From Proteus penneri (GTDB lineage: Bacteria; Pseudomonadota; Gammaproteobacteria; Enterobacterales; Enterobacteriaceae): DNA of 64,000 nucleotides. The notes beneath the pieces were generated by a model. It had not been told where the DNA came from, did not search any database, and saw nothing but the letters and a program-made list of their open reading frames with translations. Both the position numbers and the translations under genes were made by a program. The stretch lies in NCBI RefSeq assembly GCF_003144535.1, contig NZ_PHFJ01000015.1:53169-117168 (forward strand), written 5' to 3'. Every line of letters starts with the position of its first letter. Position 1 is the first letter of the stretch. Positions 1-9,816 of this stretch are shown one piece after another.

Positions 1-456
1 CATTTTGCCACCGTCTTTACCTGTCAGAGTAATGACTTTCATGCCTTTTTCTCGTGCAGCACTAATTGCTTTGATGATATTGCCTGAATTACCTGAGGTT
101 GAAATACCTAGCAGAACGTCACCTTCTTTACCCACAGCTTCAACATAACGAGAGAAGATATATTCATAGCCAAAATCATTACTTACACATGAAATATGGC
201 TTACATCTGAGATAGCAATAGCAGGATAGCCAGGGCGATTTTCGCGGTAACGTCCAGTTAATTCTTCTGCAAAGTGCATGGCGTCACAATGAGAACCACC
301 ATTACCACAAGATAATACTTTGCCACCAGCTTTAAAAGAATCTGCTAATAATACAGCCGCTTTTTGAATAGCTTCAATGTTTGCATCATCTTGAAGAAAG
401 CGAGAAAGGGTATCTGCTGCTTCTGTTAACTCACCACGGATAAGATCTTGGTACAT
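1..456 (-). CDS. gmhA: Phosphoheptose isomerase GmhA (3' part beyond edge)
   Basis: Reading leftward from the ATG at 454-456, 152 codons are in frame with no stop before the window edge. The protein begins [17 protein letters not shown] and contains the SIS-domain signatures [23 protein letters not shown] and [11 protein letters not shown], which match enterobacterial GmhA/LpcA (about 193 aa), so roughly 40 C-terminal residues are missing. GmhA converts sedoheptulose-7-phosphate to heptose-7-phosphate in the cytoplasm for lipopolysaccharide inner-core heptose. It diverges from fadE, as in Escherichia coli. No defect is visible in the part present. Confidence 0.95.
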   Translation of the reverse strand, partial: MYQDLIRGELTEAADTLSRFLQDDANIEAIQKAAVLLADSFKAGGKVLSCGNGGSHCDAMHFAEELTGRYRENRPGYPAIAISDVSHISCVSNDFGYEYIFSRYVEAVGKEGDVLLGISTSGNSGNIIKAISAAREKGMKVITLTGKDGGKM

Positions 457-650
457 AGGATTTTTACTCCAGAAAGGGTAATCGAAATTTTCTGTTTCTC
501 AGTGTAACGGATTAAATGTCATGAAAGAAGATACCTATGATCGACAAATGCTAACTTCTCTCATTTACGAATAAATTGTGAGCTATATTGTAATTAGAAT
601 GTAAATATATTGATAAAAGTTGGTGACTGAATTAGATCTAAATAACAAAC

Positions 651-667
651 AACAGGTCTGACCTCTG
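651..667. promoter_or_regulatory. FadR-type operator upstream of fadE
   Basis: A perfect inverted repeat AGGTC-T-GACCT is centred at 659 and sits 28 bases before the fadE start codon. It matches the core of the known FadR operator (TGGTC-N-GACCA type). FadR represses fad genes until long-chain acyl-CoA binds it. The position fits repression of fadE. Binding is inferred from the motif and the downstream gene. Confidence 0.7.
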
Positions 668-694
668 ATCTCTTGGTAAATGCAGGAGTTTATT

Positions 695-3142
695 ATGACA
701 CTACTCAGTATCGTACTTTTTATTGTTCTTATTGGCGTACTTAGTTATCGCAAATTCAGTATCGCAGTAAGTAGTTTCGCGCTTATTGCTTATACATTAG
801 TTATGGGTCTCACCAATATTTGGAGTTACTGGTTACTCCTTCCCGTTGCATTGGTTTTATTACCCTTTACTATCCCTTCTATTCGTAGAGCCTATATCTC
901 AGTACCCGCACTTAAAGCATTTCAAAAAGTCATGCCTTCTATGTCTAAAACAGAACAAGAAGCCATTGATGCAGGAACAACATGGTGGGAAGGTGAACTT
1001 TTCCGTGGTGCTCCAGATTGGAAACAACTTCATAATTACCCTAAACCACAGCTAACGGCTGAAGAACAAGCTTTTCTTGATGGTCCAGTAGAAGAAGTTT
1101 GTCGCATGACAAATGACTTTGAAATCACTCATGAACTCGCTGACTTACCTCCTGAAATTTGGCAATACCTCAAAGATAATCGCTTCTTTGCGATGATCAT
1201 TAAAAAGGAGTACGGCGGATTAGAGTTTTCTGCCTATGCACAATCTCGTGTATTGCAAAAATTAGCTGGGGTATCTGGTATTTTAGCCATCACAGTTGGT
1301 GTACCTAACTCCTTAGGCCCTGGTGAACTATTACAACACTACGGTACTGATGAACAGAAAAAACGCTATTTACCTGGTTTAGCCAAAGGGGATGAAATTC
1401 CTTGCTTTGCCTTAACAAGCCCTGAAGCTGGTTCTGATGCTGGTGCTATCCCTGACAGTGGCGTTGTCTGTATGGGTGAATGGCAAGGTGAGCAAATATT
1501 AGGTATTCGCTTAAATTGGAATAAACGCTATATCACGCTTGCGCCTATCGCGACCGTATTAGGACTAGCGTTTAAATTGCGTGATCCTGACCATCTATTA
1601 AGCAATGACGAAAACCCAGGTATTACCTGCGCGTTAATTCCAACTGATGTCAAAGGTGTTGAAATCGGTCATCGTCATTTCCCATTAAACGTGCCATTTA
1701 TGAATGGACCGACTCGCGGTAAAGATGTTTTTGTTCCTATCGATTACATTATTGGTGGACCAAAAATGGCAGGGCAAGGGTGGAGAATGCTAGTGGAATG
1801 TCTCTCTGTTGGACGTGGCATAACATTACCATCAAACTCTACTGGTGGATTAAAAAGTGCAGCAATGGCAACAGGGGCTTATTCTCGTGTCCGTCGTCAA
1901 TTTAAAATTCCTATTGGTAAAATGGAAGGTATTGAAGAGCCATTAGCTCGCCTTGCTGGAAATGCTTATCTGTTAGATGCTGCATCCACTTTAATTACCA
2001 CAGGTATCATGTTAGGTGAAAAACCTGCCGTATTATCCGCCATAGTCAAATACCATTGTACTCATAGAGCGCAACGAGGCATTATCGACGCAATGGATAT
2101 TGTTGGTGGTAAAGGGATCTGCCTTGGCCCTTCAAACTTTGTTGCTCGCTCTTACCAAGGTTCCCCTATTGCAATCACTGTTGAAGGTGCCAATATTTTA
2201 ACTCGTAGTATGATAATTTATGGTCAAGGTGCTATCCGTTGCCATCCTTATGTATTAGATGAAATCGCAGCCGCACGAGATAATAACCTACATGATTTTG
2301 ACCGTGCTTTATTTGGTCATATCGGTCATGTGGTAAGTAATACCCTGCGTAGTTTGTGGTTAGGTATCACTCATGGTCGATTAAGTAATTCACCCACTAA
2401 TGATGAAACCCGTCGTTATTATCAACAAATTAACCGTTTGAGTGCCAATATGGCGCTATTATCTGATGTTTCAATGGGAGTTTTAGGTGGAAGTTTAAAA
2501 CGTCGTGAGCGTATTTCTGCTCGTTTGGGTGATATTTTAAGCCATATCTTCCTCGCTTCTGCGGTCTTAAAACGCTATGAAGATGAAGGTCGTCATACTG
2601 CCGATTTGCCATTAGTGCATTGGAGTGTGAAAGAGTGTCTATACCAAGCTGAAAATGCAATTGATGAACTGTTACGTAATTTCCCGAGCCGAATGATTGC
2701 AGGTACTATGCGCGCTATTATTTTCCCTCTAGGTAAAGCGCAAAAACTGCCATCCGATAAACTAGACAGTAAAGTGGCTCAAATTATTCAACAACCATCT
2801 GAAACTCGCGATCGTATTGGTAGAGGCCAATTCTTAACACCAAGTGAACATAATCCACATGGTTTAATGGAAGAAGCATTGCTTGATATTTTGGCAGCAG
2901 AACCTATTTTCGACCGCATTTGTCGCCTCTACGAGAAAAAATTCAGTTTTACTCAATTAGATAAATTAGCAGACAAAGCACTGGCTGATAAAAGAGTAAC
3001 TCAAGAAGAAGCTGATATCTTACGCAAAGCAGAGCAGAGTCGCTTACGGAGTATCAATGTTGATGAATTTGACTTTGATGCATTGGCGGTGCCTGCAAAA
3101 AAGCCGAAAACTGACCTAATCAAAACAGACAAAGCTGCTTAA
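695..3142 (+). CDS. fadE: Acyl-CoA dehydrogenase FadE
   Basis: FadE catalyses the first step of fatty-acid beta-oxidation, acyl-CoA to trans-2-enoyl-CoA, using FAD. The 815-residue product closely follows E. coli FadE (814 aa). It has an N-terminal hydrophobic stretch of about 60 residues, the acyl-CoA dehydrogenase core with [11 protein letters not shown] and GGKGICLG, and a long C-terminal FadE-specific domain ending in [11 protein letters not shown]. The ATG at 695 is preferred over one at 680 because AGGAG at 684-688 is correctly spaced for it and lies inside the longer reading frame. A FadR-like operator lies just upstream and a terminator follows. Gene order with divergent gmhA is conserved. 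Confidence 0.97.
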   Translation: MTLLSIVLFIVLIGVLSYRKFSIAVSSFALIAYTLVMGLTNIWSYWLLLPVALVLLPFTIPSIRRAYISVPALKAFQKVMPSMSKTEQEAIDAGTTWWEGELFRGAPDWKQLHNYPKPQLTAEEQAFLDGPVEEVCRMTNDFEITHELADLPPEIWQYLKDNRFFAMIIKKEYGGLEFSAYAQSRVLQKLAGVSGILAITVGVPNSLGPGELLQHYGTDEQKKRYLPGLAKGDEIPCFALTSPEAGSDAGAIPDSGVVCMGEWQGEQILGIRLNWNKRYITLAPIATVLGLAFKLRDPDHLLSNDENPGITCALIPTDVKGVEIGHRHFPLNVPFMNGPTRGKDVFVPIDYIIGGPKMAGQGWRMLVECLSVGRGITLPSNSTGGLKSAAMATGAYSRVRRQFKIPIGKMEGIEEPLARLAGNAYLLDAASTLITTGIMLGEKPAVLSAIVKYHCTHRAQRGIIDAMDIVGGKGICLGPSNFVARSYQGSPIAITVEGANILTRSMIIYGQGAIRCHPYVLDEIAAARDNNLHDFDRALFGHIGHVVSNTLRSLWLGITHGRLSNSPTNDETRRYYQQINRLSANMALLSDVSMGVLGGSLKRRERISARLGDILSHIFLASAVLKRYEDEGRHTADLPLVHWSVKECLYQAENAIDELLRNFPSRMIAGTMRAIIFPLGKAQKLPSDKLDSKVAQIIQQPSETRDRIGRGQFLTPSEHNPHGLMEEALLDILAAEPIFDRICRLYEKKFSFTQLDKLADKALADKRVTQEEADILRKAEQSRLRSINVDEFDFDALAVPAKKPKTDLIKTDKAA

Positions 3143-3181
3143 CAACAGATATAAAGGGAAATATCTCCACTGATAAAACAC

Positions 3182-3217
3182 AAACACCTCATCACTTTTA
3201 GTCATGAGGTGTTTTTA
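3182..3217 (+). terminator. Rho-independent terminator after fadE
   Basis: An 11-bp stem AAACACCTCAT / ATGAGGTGTTT (3182-3192 and 3204-3214) has an 11-base loop and runs into TTTTT. It lies 40 bases after the fadE stop and just before the 3' end of the opposing lysA gene, so it may serve both. Confidence 0.85.
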
Positions 3218-3250
3218 TCCAAACCAAATTATTGAGAAGCAAAAAATGAA

Positions 3251-4492
3251 TTAAAGATCTAACTCTAATGCTAATAACTCTTCTATTGTTTGGCGACGAC
3301 GAATTAATTGAGGAACACCCTCTGTTATCAATACTTCAGGAATAAGTGGTCGACTATTATAATTTGATGACATTGAAGCACCATAAGCCCCTGTATCATG
3401 AATCACTAAATAATCACCTACCTGTGCTTGAGGCAATAAACGAGGAACAACCATACCTCCCTCTTGCTGAGTAAAAACATCTCCAGACTCACACAAAGGA
3501 CCTGCCACAATCGTTTCTTGTAATTCTGTCATTGGTTTAATTTGACCATGGCTATCTAAAACTGAAATTTGATGATAACTGCCATACATTGCTGGGCGCA
3601 TTAAATCACTAAATCCAGCATCCACCAGCACATAATGACGACTTCCCATTGATTTAACGGCTCTCACTTGTGAAATCAATACACCTGATTCAGCCACTAA
3701 GAAACGCCCCGGCTCAATTTCTAACTCAATTGAATGCCCTAAATGTTGTGCAATACGTTGGCGAGCCTTATCCCATAAAGAAAAATAGTGATCCAAATCG
3801 ACCGTCGCATCCCCTTCTTGATAAGGCGTTGATAATCCGCCTCCTGCCGAAATAGCTTGAATATCAACTTGAGAGGTAAGCACTTGCTCTACCATCGCAT
3901 CACAGACACTAGAAAGATGGTGATAATCAACACCAGAGCCAATATGCATATGAAAACCAACTAGAGTTAGATTGTATTGTTGGATCACAGCTAACGCTTC
4001 AGGCACATCTTCATACCAAATACCATGCTTACTATTTTCACCACCAGTATTGGTTTTTTGGCTATGACCATGCCCAAAGCCGGGATTAATTCTAATCCAA
4101 ACCGCATGCCCTTGATTGCGTTTACCTAATTGACGAAGCATATCAATAGAGCCTGCATTAACAGGAATATCTAATTCAACAACACGTTCAATGGTTCTTT
4201 CATCAAGTAAATCAGCCGTAAAAACAATCTCACTTTTTTCTCTACCACCTTGATAACCCGCAACTAAAGCACGTTCAATCTCCCCTAATGAAACAGAATC
4301 AACTTTCACACCCTGTGCTTTCATTAAGCGTAAGATATGAATATTGGAACATGCTTTTTGAGCAAAACGAACCACATCAAAAGAGTTAAGCTGAGCAATA
4401 CGCTGAGAAATTGTATCGCCTTGATAAATCCATAATGGCGTTCCATAAGTTTGTGCTAATTGGTATTGAGCCATAGTTATTGATGTTGTCAT
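3251..4492 (-). CDS. lysA: Diaminopimelate decarboxylase
   Basis: LysA is a PLP-dependent enzyme that decarboxylates meso-diaminopimelate to L-lysine, the last step of lysine synthesis. The 413-aa protein is a fold-III decarboxylase. FAQKACSN near residue 43 carries the PLP lysine, followed by HMHIGSG, EIEPGRF (phosphate/PLP region), LCESGDVF and a C-terminal TGAYGASMSSNYNSRP. It aligns through its whole length with E. coli LysA (420 aa). The divergent neighbour is its activator lysR. The upstream Shine-Dalgarno is weak (GAGTAG). Confidence 0.97.
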   Translation of the reverse strand: MTTSITMAQYQLAQTYGTPLWIYQGDTISQRIAQLNSFDVVRFAQKACSNIHILRLMKAQGVKVDSVSLGEIERALVAGYQGGREKSEIVFTADLLDERTIERVVELDIPVNAGSIDMLRQLGKRNQGHAVWIRINPGFGHGHSQKTNTGGENSKHGIWYEDVPEALAVIQQYNLTLVGFHMHIGSGVDYHHLSSVCDAMVEQVLTSQVDIQAISAGGGLSTPYQEGDATVDLDHYFSLWDKARQRIAQHLGHSIELEIEPGRFLVAESGVLISQVRAVKSMGSRHYVLVDAGFSDLMRPAMYGSYHQISVLDSHGQIKPMTELQETIVAGPLCESGDVFTQQEGGMVVPRLLPQAQVGDYLVIHDTGAYGASMSSNYNSRPLIPEVLITEGVPQLIRRRQTIEELLALELDL

Positions 4493-4604
4493 GTTATCTA
4501 CTCATAAAAGTCACAGGTGAATAAAATCATTATTTATTAACTTAAAAGGGAATAAAAATATCAAATAAGCTACACTCTATTCATTTGTGATATAGGAATA
4601 GGCC

Positions 4605-5531
4605 ATGAAAACTCCTTTTAATTGGCGGCATATTGAAATTTTTCATGCTGTGATGACTACTCAAAATCTTACTGAAGCTGCAGAGTTACTAAAAACATCA
4701 CAACCCACTGTCAGTAGAGAGTTATCTCGTCTCGAGCATCTATTAGCATTTAAATTATTTGATAGAATAAAAGGCCGTTTACAACCCACGACTGAAGGAT
4801 TACGCTTTTTTGAGGAAGTACAACGTTCTTATTATGGCTTAGATAGAATAATTAACGCAGCTGAAAACATTCGCTATTTTAACCAAGCAGAATTGAATAT
4901 CACCTGCTTGCCCGCATTTGCTCAATCATTATTACCTTCAATATGTCGACAATTTCTAGATACATATCCTGATGTCAACTTGACCATCGTTCCTCAAGAA
5001 TCCCCTTTATTAGAAGAGTGGTTATCCGCTCAACATTATGATTTAGGATTGACTGAACACACACAAACACCAGCAGGAACTCAACAAGAAACCATACTTA
5101 CACTCAATGAAGTCGCTGTGTTACCTAAATCTCACCCATTATGTAAAAAGCGATTGTTATACCCTGCGGATTTTCAAAGTCAGCGCTTTATTAGCTTGTC
5201 TGCCAATGATAGCTACCGACAATTAATTGACACCGTATTTATTAAAGATGGAATTGGGCGACAACTCGTGATGGAAACGCAAAGTGCAGCCTCTATTTGT
5301 GCCATGGTAAGCGAGAATATCGGCATTTCAATAGTTAACCCTATCACCGCACTTGATTACATAGATAAATCTATTTGTCTTCGTCCTTTAAGTTTTTCTA
5401 TTCCCTTTACCATCAGCTTAATTACTCCATCACATCGCCCTTCATCACAACTTGTTTCCTATTTTATTGATGTAATGAAAGAGGCATTATCAGATTACCC
5501 CAAACAACTAACTCAAGCTTTTGCCCGATAA
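4605..5531 (+). CDS. lysR: LysR, transcriptional activator of lysA
   Basis: This is the founding LysR-type regulator. It activates lysA in response to diaminopimelate and represses its own gene. The 308-aa protein starts with a winged helix-turn-helix (LTEAAELLKTSQPTVSRELSRLE, about residues 22-44) followed by a substrate-binding domain; it matches E. coli LysR closely (QESPLLEEWLSAQ, ETQSAASICAMV). The 112-bp divergent gap to lysA is the expected shared regulatory region. Its last 24 bases overlap the 3' end of the convergent LysR-type gene at 5508-6428. Confidence 0.95.
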   Translation: MKTPFNWRHIEIFHAVMTTQNLTEAAELLKTSQPTVSRELSRLEHLLAFKLFDRIKGRLQPTTEGLRFFEEVQRSYYGLDRIINAAENIRYFNQAELNITCLPAFAQSLLPSICRQFLDTYPDVNLTIVPQESPLLEEWLSAQHYDLGLTEHTQTPAGTQQETILTLNEVAVLPKSHPLCKKRLLYPADFQSQRFISLSANDSYRQLIDTVFIKDGIGRQLVMETQSAASICAMVSENIGISIVNPITALDYIDKSICLRPLSFSIPFTISLITPSHRPSSQLVSYFIDVMKEALSDYPKQLTQAFAR

Positions 5532-6428
5532 AGCGAACCAATAAGGTGATGATGAAAACCATTCAACTAAGAAATCCAACAATGCTCTAACAGCGGCAGG
5601 CATATTTTGCCGGCTCGCTAAAACCGCATAAATTCCCATGGGTTGAGCTTGATAGTCAGACAAGACTTGTTCTAAGTCTCCATTATCAAGATAAGGTTTG
5701 GCAGAATAATAAGGTTGTAGCGATATGCCCGCTCCTTTTAACGTGGCTTGCAATAAAACAACCGATTCATTTGCACTTAAATTACCGCCAACAGGCACAG
5801 AATAACGTTCATCCCCCAAATTAAACTCCCACAAACTACGACCAAAAAATCGGTAAGTTAAACATTGATGCTGAGCCAGTTCATCTGGCGTTTGAGGTAT
5901 ACCTTTTTTTGCTAAGTAATCTTTATGAGCACACACTACCGAAAGACATGTCGCTAGTGAGCGTGCGATTAAATTAGGTTCAAGATGATTGGTAATACGT
6001 AAGGCAATATCAATACGCTCTTCCACCAAATTCACGGTTTGATTAGTAATTTGTAAATCAACCGCAATTAAAGGATAACGTTGCATAAACTCACATATCG
6101 CCACTGACAAAATACTATTTGCTAACGATTGTGAACTGGTAATACGAACAAGCCCACTGATTTGATGACGTTCTTTCGGAATATTGGCAGGAATACGTTC
6201 AGCCATTTCTAATAGCTGTAAACTCTGCTCATAAACCATTTCACCAACTGATGTTAAGCTTTGTTTGCGTGTCGTTCTATGCAATAAGCGCACGCCAGCC
6301 CACTCTTCCATTTCATTTAAATAACGCGTCACCATGGCTCTAGACATACCTAGATAATCAGCCGCTTTTATCATGCTTCCTTGTTTCACAATGGTTACAA
6401 ACACTTCTGATGCTTTTATTTTATCCAT
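5508..6428 (-). CDS. LysR-type transcriptional regulator
   Basis: The 306-aa protein has an N-terminal winged helix-turn-helix (MIKAADYLGMSRAMVTRYLNEME, about residues 18-40) and a C-terminal periplasmic-binding-protein-like effector domain. It resembles the CrgA/AaeR-like subgroup. It is transcribed away from the MBL-fold/DsbA-like operon at 6534-8062 across a 105-bp gap, so that operon is its probable target (inference from divergent arrangement). The ligand is not predictable. It ends tail-to-tail over the last 24 bases of lysR. Confidence 0.9.
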   Translation of the reverse strand: MDKIKASEVFVTIVKQGSMIKAADYLGMSRAMVTRYLNEMEEWAGVRLLHRTTRKQSLTSVGEMVYEQSLQLLEMAERIPANIPKERHQISGLVRITSSQSLANSILSVAICEFMQRYPLIAVDLQITNQTVNLVEERIDIALRITNHLEPNLIARSLATCLSVVCAHKDYLAKKGIPQTPDELAQHQCLTYRFFGRSLWEFNLGDERYSVPVGGNLSANESVVLLQATLKGAGISLQPYYSAKPYLDNGDLEQVLSDYQAQPMGIYAVLASRQNMPAAVRALLDFLVEWFSSSPYWFALSGKSLS

Positions 6429-6533
6429 TCTATTTACTCGATTTACGCAACAATTAATTGCCTAAAATAGGGTTTTTCTCTTGTTTTATGCAACATATTA
6501 TAGTCAGCAACAACATTATGGAGAAAACAAAAG

Positions 6534-7406
6534 ATGAAAAAATTACTGCCTTTAACACTTGCAACTACTGCGTTCTTCGCAACATCAACACTAGCAACTG
6601 ATTTAACATTAGATATTTATAACCCAGGAGAAGCGAGTGTTTTTCCTGTTTCATCTGAAATAATTTATGGTGATAAAGATGCTGTTTTAATTGATGCACA
6701 GTTTCAAAAAAATGATGCACAAGCGTTAGTTGATAAGATAAAAGCCTCTGGAAAAAACCTGACTTATATCTATATCAGCCATTCTGATCCCGATTTTTAT
6801 TTTGGGTTAGATGTCATTACTGATGCATTTCCAAATGCCAAAGTGATTGCTACAGAACCCACAATTAAAGCCATTAATGAAACTCAAGCAGGAAAACTTG
6901 CCTACTGGGGGCCTGTACTTAAAGAAAATGCTCCTCAGAAAATCATCCTTCCCGAAGTACTAAAAGGTGATAGTTTTCCGCTAGAAGGTGAAACCATTTC
7001 AGTCAAAGGGTTAGACGGACAATCTCCAGATAGAACATACCTTTATGTTCCAAAACTTAATGCAGTAATGGGCGGTGTTTTAGTTTCTGAAAATATTCAT
7101 GTTTGGCTGGCAGACACTCAAACTGTGGAAGAACGCCAACATTGGATTAGTGCGTTACAACAAATAAAATCACTATCCCCAAAAACGGTTATTCCTGGTC
7201 ACTATTTACCAAAAGCAACGTACAATCTACAAGCTGTTGACTTTACAATGAATTACCTAATTGAAGCTGAGAAAAATCTTGAAAAGACGAAAAATTCAGA
7301 TGAATTTATTGCAGCTATGGAAAAAAATCATCAGAATTTAGCTGATAAATCAAGCCTAGAACTTAGTGCAAAAGTACTAAAAGGAGAGATGCAGTGGCCT
7401 CAGTAG
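6534..7406 (+). CDS. Exported metallo-beta-lactamase-fold hydrolase, altered metal motif
   Basis: The 290-aa protein begins with a signal peptide (MKKLLPLTLATTAFFATSTLA, cleavage near residue 21), so it should be periplasmic. The body has the MBL-fold pattern: DAVLIDAQF, then SHSDPDFYFGLD near residue 84, and VIPGHY near residue 223. The usual zinc motif H-x-H-x-D-H reads H-S-D-P-D-F here, so two of the four classical ligands are replaced; metal content and activity may differ from standard enzymes. It overlaps the next gene by 13 bases, indicating an operon, and a LysR-type regulator diverges from it. The substrate is unknown. Confidence 0.85.
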   Translation: MKKLLPLTLATTAFFATSTLATDLTLDIYNPGEASVFPVSSEIIYGDKDAVLIDAQFQKNDAQALVDKIKASGKNLTYIYISHSDPDFYFGLDVITDAFPNAKVIATEPTIKAINETQAGKLAYWGPVLKENAPQKIILPEVLKGDSFPLEGETISVKGLDGQSPDRTYLYVPKLNAVMGGVLVSENIHVWLADTQTVEERQHWISALQQIKSLSPKTVIPGHYLPKATYNLQAVDFTMNYLIEAEKNLEKTKNSDEFIAAMEKNHQNLADKSSLELSAKVLKGEMQWPQ

Positions 7407-8062
7407 CAAGCAATACAGGTAATACCCAAGGTACTAAAATATTGCACTATGTTTATGATCCTCTGTGTGGTTGGTGCTACGGCATTGCGCCTTTGATTGA
7501 AGTCGTAAGCAATGCATTTCCTAATTCCATTAAGTTACATGGTGGTGGATTATTTACATCTGCAAGAGCCGTAACGGGTGGTCAATCGTGGAAAGAGCAC
7601 GTCACACCTATTGATGAACGTATTAGCCAGTTATCAGGTCAAGTTTTTAGTCACGCATACCGAGACACTCTTGGCAACACTGAAATGGTATTAAACTCAC
7701 TGCTACCTATTTCAGCCATTCTTATTGCTGAAAGAATGGGAAAGCGAGATGTTTATTTATTAAAAGCACTACAAGAAGCCTATTACCTTGATGGCTTAAA
7801 TATCAGTGATAAAGACACACTGTTATTTATTGTGAAAAAACTTGGCTTTGATGTTGAACAATTTGCATCCTTACTATCTGAAATTAGTGAAACACAAATT
7901 CAACAACATTTAAGCCAGACACAGCAATTAATGGCTCAAGTTAATGGTCGCGGTTTTCCTACGTTATTTATTGAAGATGCTCAAGGTTATCACCTAATAC
8001 CAGTTGAAAAATATTTAGGCGATACAAAACGTTGGCAACAATTTATAACAGAAAATCTATGA
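7394..8062 (+). CDS. DsbA-family thioredoxin-fold oxidoreductase
   Basis: This 222-aa protein has a CGWC active site in YDPLCGWCYGI near residue 26 and a cis-Pro-type GRGFPTLFIED near residue 190, with a helical insertion between, as in DsbA-like/FrnE-type proteins. The start is GTG at 7394, with AAGGAGAG at 7381-7388. It has no obvious signal peptide, so it may be cytoplasmic, unlike its exported neighbour. It is translationally coupled to the MBL-fold gene (13-base overlap). The client protein or thiol substrate is unknown. Confidence 0.85.
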   Translation: MASVASNTGNTQGTKILHYVYDPLCGWCYGIAPLIEVVSNAFPNSIKLHGGGLFTSARAVTGGQSWKEHVTPIDERISQLSGQVFSHAYRDTLGNTEMVLNSLLPISAILIAERMGKRDVYLLKALQEAYYLDGLNISDKDTLLFIVKKLGFDVEQFASLLSEISETQIQQHLSQTQQLMAQVNGRGFPTLFIEDAQGYHLIPVEKYLGDTKRWQQFITENL

Positions 8063-8071
8063 TCTCCTTTT

Positions 8072-8113
8072 CAGTGTGCTGATTAATTTCCGCACACTGC
8101 CTTCTTTATTTCT
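8072..8113 (+). terminator. Terminator after the MBL/DsbA-like operon
   Basis: CAGTGTGC (8072-8079) pairs with GCACACTG (8092-8099) and is followed by a T-rich tract. It lies 10 bases after the stop codon of the DsbA-like gene. The T tract is interrupted, so the call is moderate. Confidence 0.55.
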
Positions 8114-8169
8114 ATTCTTACTCTTTGGTGGCCTTGTTATAATTTTCTAACCAAGAAGATTGAAACCAA

Positions 8170-8823
8170 TTAATTAAAGGAGTGATAAGACGAAAAGTAG
8201 AAACTTAATACCATTAATGTTGAAAATGAAAGGCAAGAACCAAATGCCACTTTTTCTATACGATCTTTTGTTGTGATAAATACTGCACAATAAATACTTA
8301 ATCCTAAAAAAGAACCTAATAAAAGAATATAGGGCAACTTTTCTAATCCACACCATGCACCAATAGCCCCAAATAATTTCACATCACCAAAACCTAAAAC
8401 ACATTTTTGGCAGATAAAATATCCCCACAGATAGATGCCATAAAAAAGCCCTACACCACCTAAAAAACCATAAAAAGCATGATCGAAAGGCACTAATCCA
8501 TATGCAGTATAATTACACAACAACCCTAAAAATATTAACCAATAAGTCAATGTATTAGGCAGAAGAAAATAGTCCGCATCAAAGAAAGAGAGTATTAACA
8601 AATAAAAGCTTAATATAGAAAATAATATCAATAATGAAAGCGAATTAATTGAAACAAACCAATATAAACAAACAATAATATAGCTTATAGCAAGTTGTTT
8701 ACGGCGGGTTTTAGGTAACAGAAATAATAGTGAAAAAGGCAGACAAAACTTAATAAAAACAAAAAAATCATGCAAAAAAGAAAGTAAAGGTATTTTTATA
8801 AAACAACAACGGCTTAATGGCAT
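8170..8823 (-). CDS. Type IV prepilin peptidase (A24 family), no methylase domain
   Basis: The 217-aa protein is almost entirely hydrophobic, with several predicted membrane segments. It carries both aspartate motifs of A24 peptidases: FDADYFLLPNTLT (about residue 80) and the GxGDxKxxG-type FGDVKLFGAIGAWCG (about residue 144). Family members cleave leaders of type IV pilins or type II pseudopilins at the inner membrane. It is shorter than full PilD-type enzymes and lacks the N-terminal cysteine-rich methyltransferase domain, like PppA/GspO-like short forms. No pilin gene is adjacent; a PilT-like ATPase lies 3 kb away. Confidence 0.8.
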   Translation of the reverse strand: MPLSRCCFIKIPLLSFLHDFFVFIKFCLPFSLLFLLPKTRRKQLAISYIIVCLYWFVSINSLSLLILFSILSFYLLILSFFDADYFLLPNTLTYWLIFLGLLCNYTAYGLVPFDHAFYGFLGGVGLFYGIYLWGYFICQKCVLGFGDVKLFGAIGAWCGLEKLPYILLLGSFLGLSIYCAVFITTKDRIEKVAFGSCLSFSTLMVLSFYFSSYHSFN

Positions 8824-9074
8824 AAATATCTACTCCTTAGATACCTCGTTATCCTTGTTAAATGACTGTATAAGAGGATTTATTTGATACCGAGAATTTT
8901 CTTTATAATAACGATGAAAACATGAAATTTTGCGACAAAACACGCAATAAGATCCACGCTATAATAACAACAAAAGCAAAGTGATAACTTGCATGCCATA
9001 ATGTCATGCGTATGATGCATATCACATATTTTATTTATCACGGTTAACCATCTTTTACGTAAGGGTTTCACGTT

Positions 9075-9806
9075 ATGCGTATTCCTCGCATTTATCATCC
9101 AGAACCACTCACAGCAGGTACTCAAACAATATTAGGTGAAGAAGCATCTAATCATGTTGGGCGTGTATTAAGAATGTCTACTGGGCAAAAACTGGCTCTA
9201 TTCGATGGTTCAAATCAGGTATTTGATGCTGAAATCATAGAAAGCACAAAAAAGTCAGTCACAGTGCAAGTTAATGTAGGCATTGTTGATGATAAAGAAT
9301 CCCCTCTCGACCTCCATTTAGGGCAAGTGCTTTCACGAGGCGAGAAAATGGAGTTTACTATTCAAAAATCAGTTGAGTTAGGGGTTAATACGATCACACC
9401 ACTGATCTCAGAACGCTGTGGTGTTAAACTTGACCCTAGCCGTTTAGAGAAAAAACATCAGCAATGGCAAAAAATTATTATCTCGGCATGCGAGCAATGT
9501 GGTAGAAATAGCATCCCACAATTAATGCCAGTGATGTCATTAGAAGAATGGTGTGCTCAAGATGATGGTAGTTTAAAACTCAATTTACATCCTCGGGCTA
9601 ACCAACGTATTAATACCTTACCCTTACCTGTTAAAAAAGTGCGCTTGTTGATTGGCCCTGAGGGGGGACTTTCCCCTGAAGAAATCGCTATGACAGCAGA
9701 GCACAATTTTACTGATATTTTATTAGGTCCTCGTGTATTAAGAACTGAAACAACAGCACTCACCGCAATCACCGCTTTACAGGTTCGGTTCGGCGATCTG
9801 GGATAA
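9075..9806 (+). CDS. rsmE: 16S rRNA m3U1498 methyltransferase RsmE
   Basis: RsmE methylates U1498 of 16S rRNA with S-adenosylmethionine in assembled 30S subunits. The 243-aa protein has the N-terminal PUA-like region ([25 protein letters not shown]) and the SPOUT knot with [13 protein letters not shown] and [15 protein letters not shown] at the C-terminus, the family signatures. The stop is 10 bases before gshB, so the two are likely co-transcribed, as in other enterics. Unlike E. coli, endA is not directly upstream. Confidence 0.96.
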   Translation: MRIPRIYHPEPLTAGTQTILGEEASNHVGRVLRMSTGQKLALFDGSNQVFDAEIIESTKKSVTVQVNVGIVDDKESPLDLHLGQVLSRGEKMEFTIQKSVELGVNTITPLISERCGVKLDPSRLEKKHQQWQKIIISACEQCGRNSIPQLMPVMSLEEWCAQDDGSLKLNLHPRANQRINTLPLPVKKVRLLIGPEGGLSPEEIAMTAEHNFTDILLGPRVLRTETTALTAITALQVRFGDLG

Positions 9807-9816
9807 AGGAGAAGTA

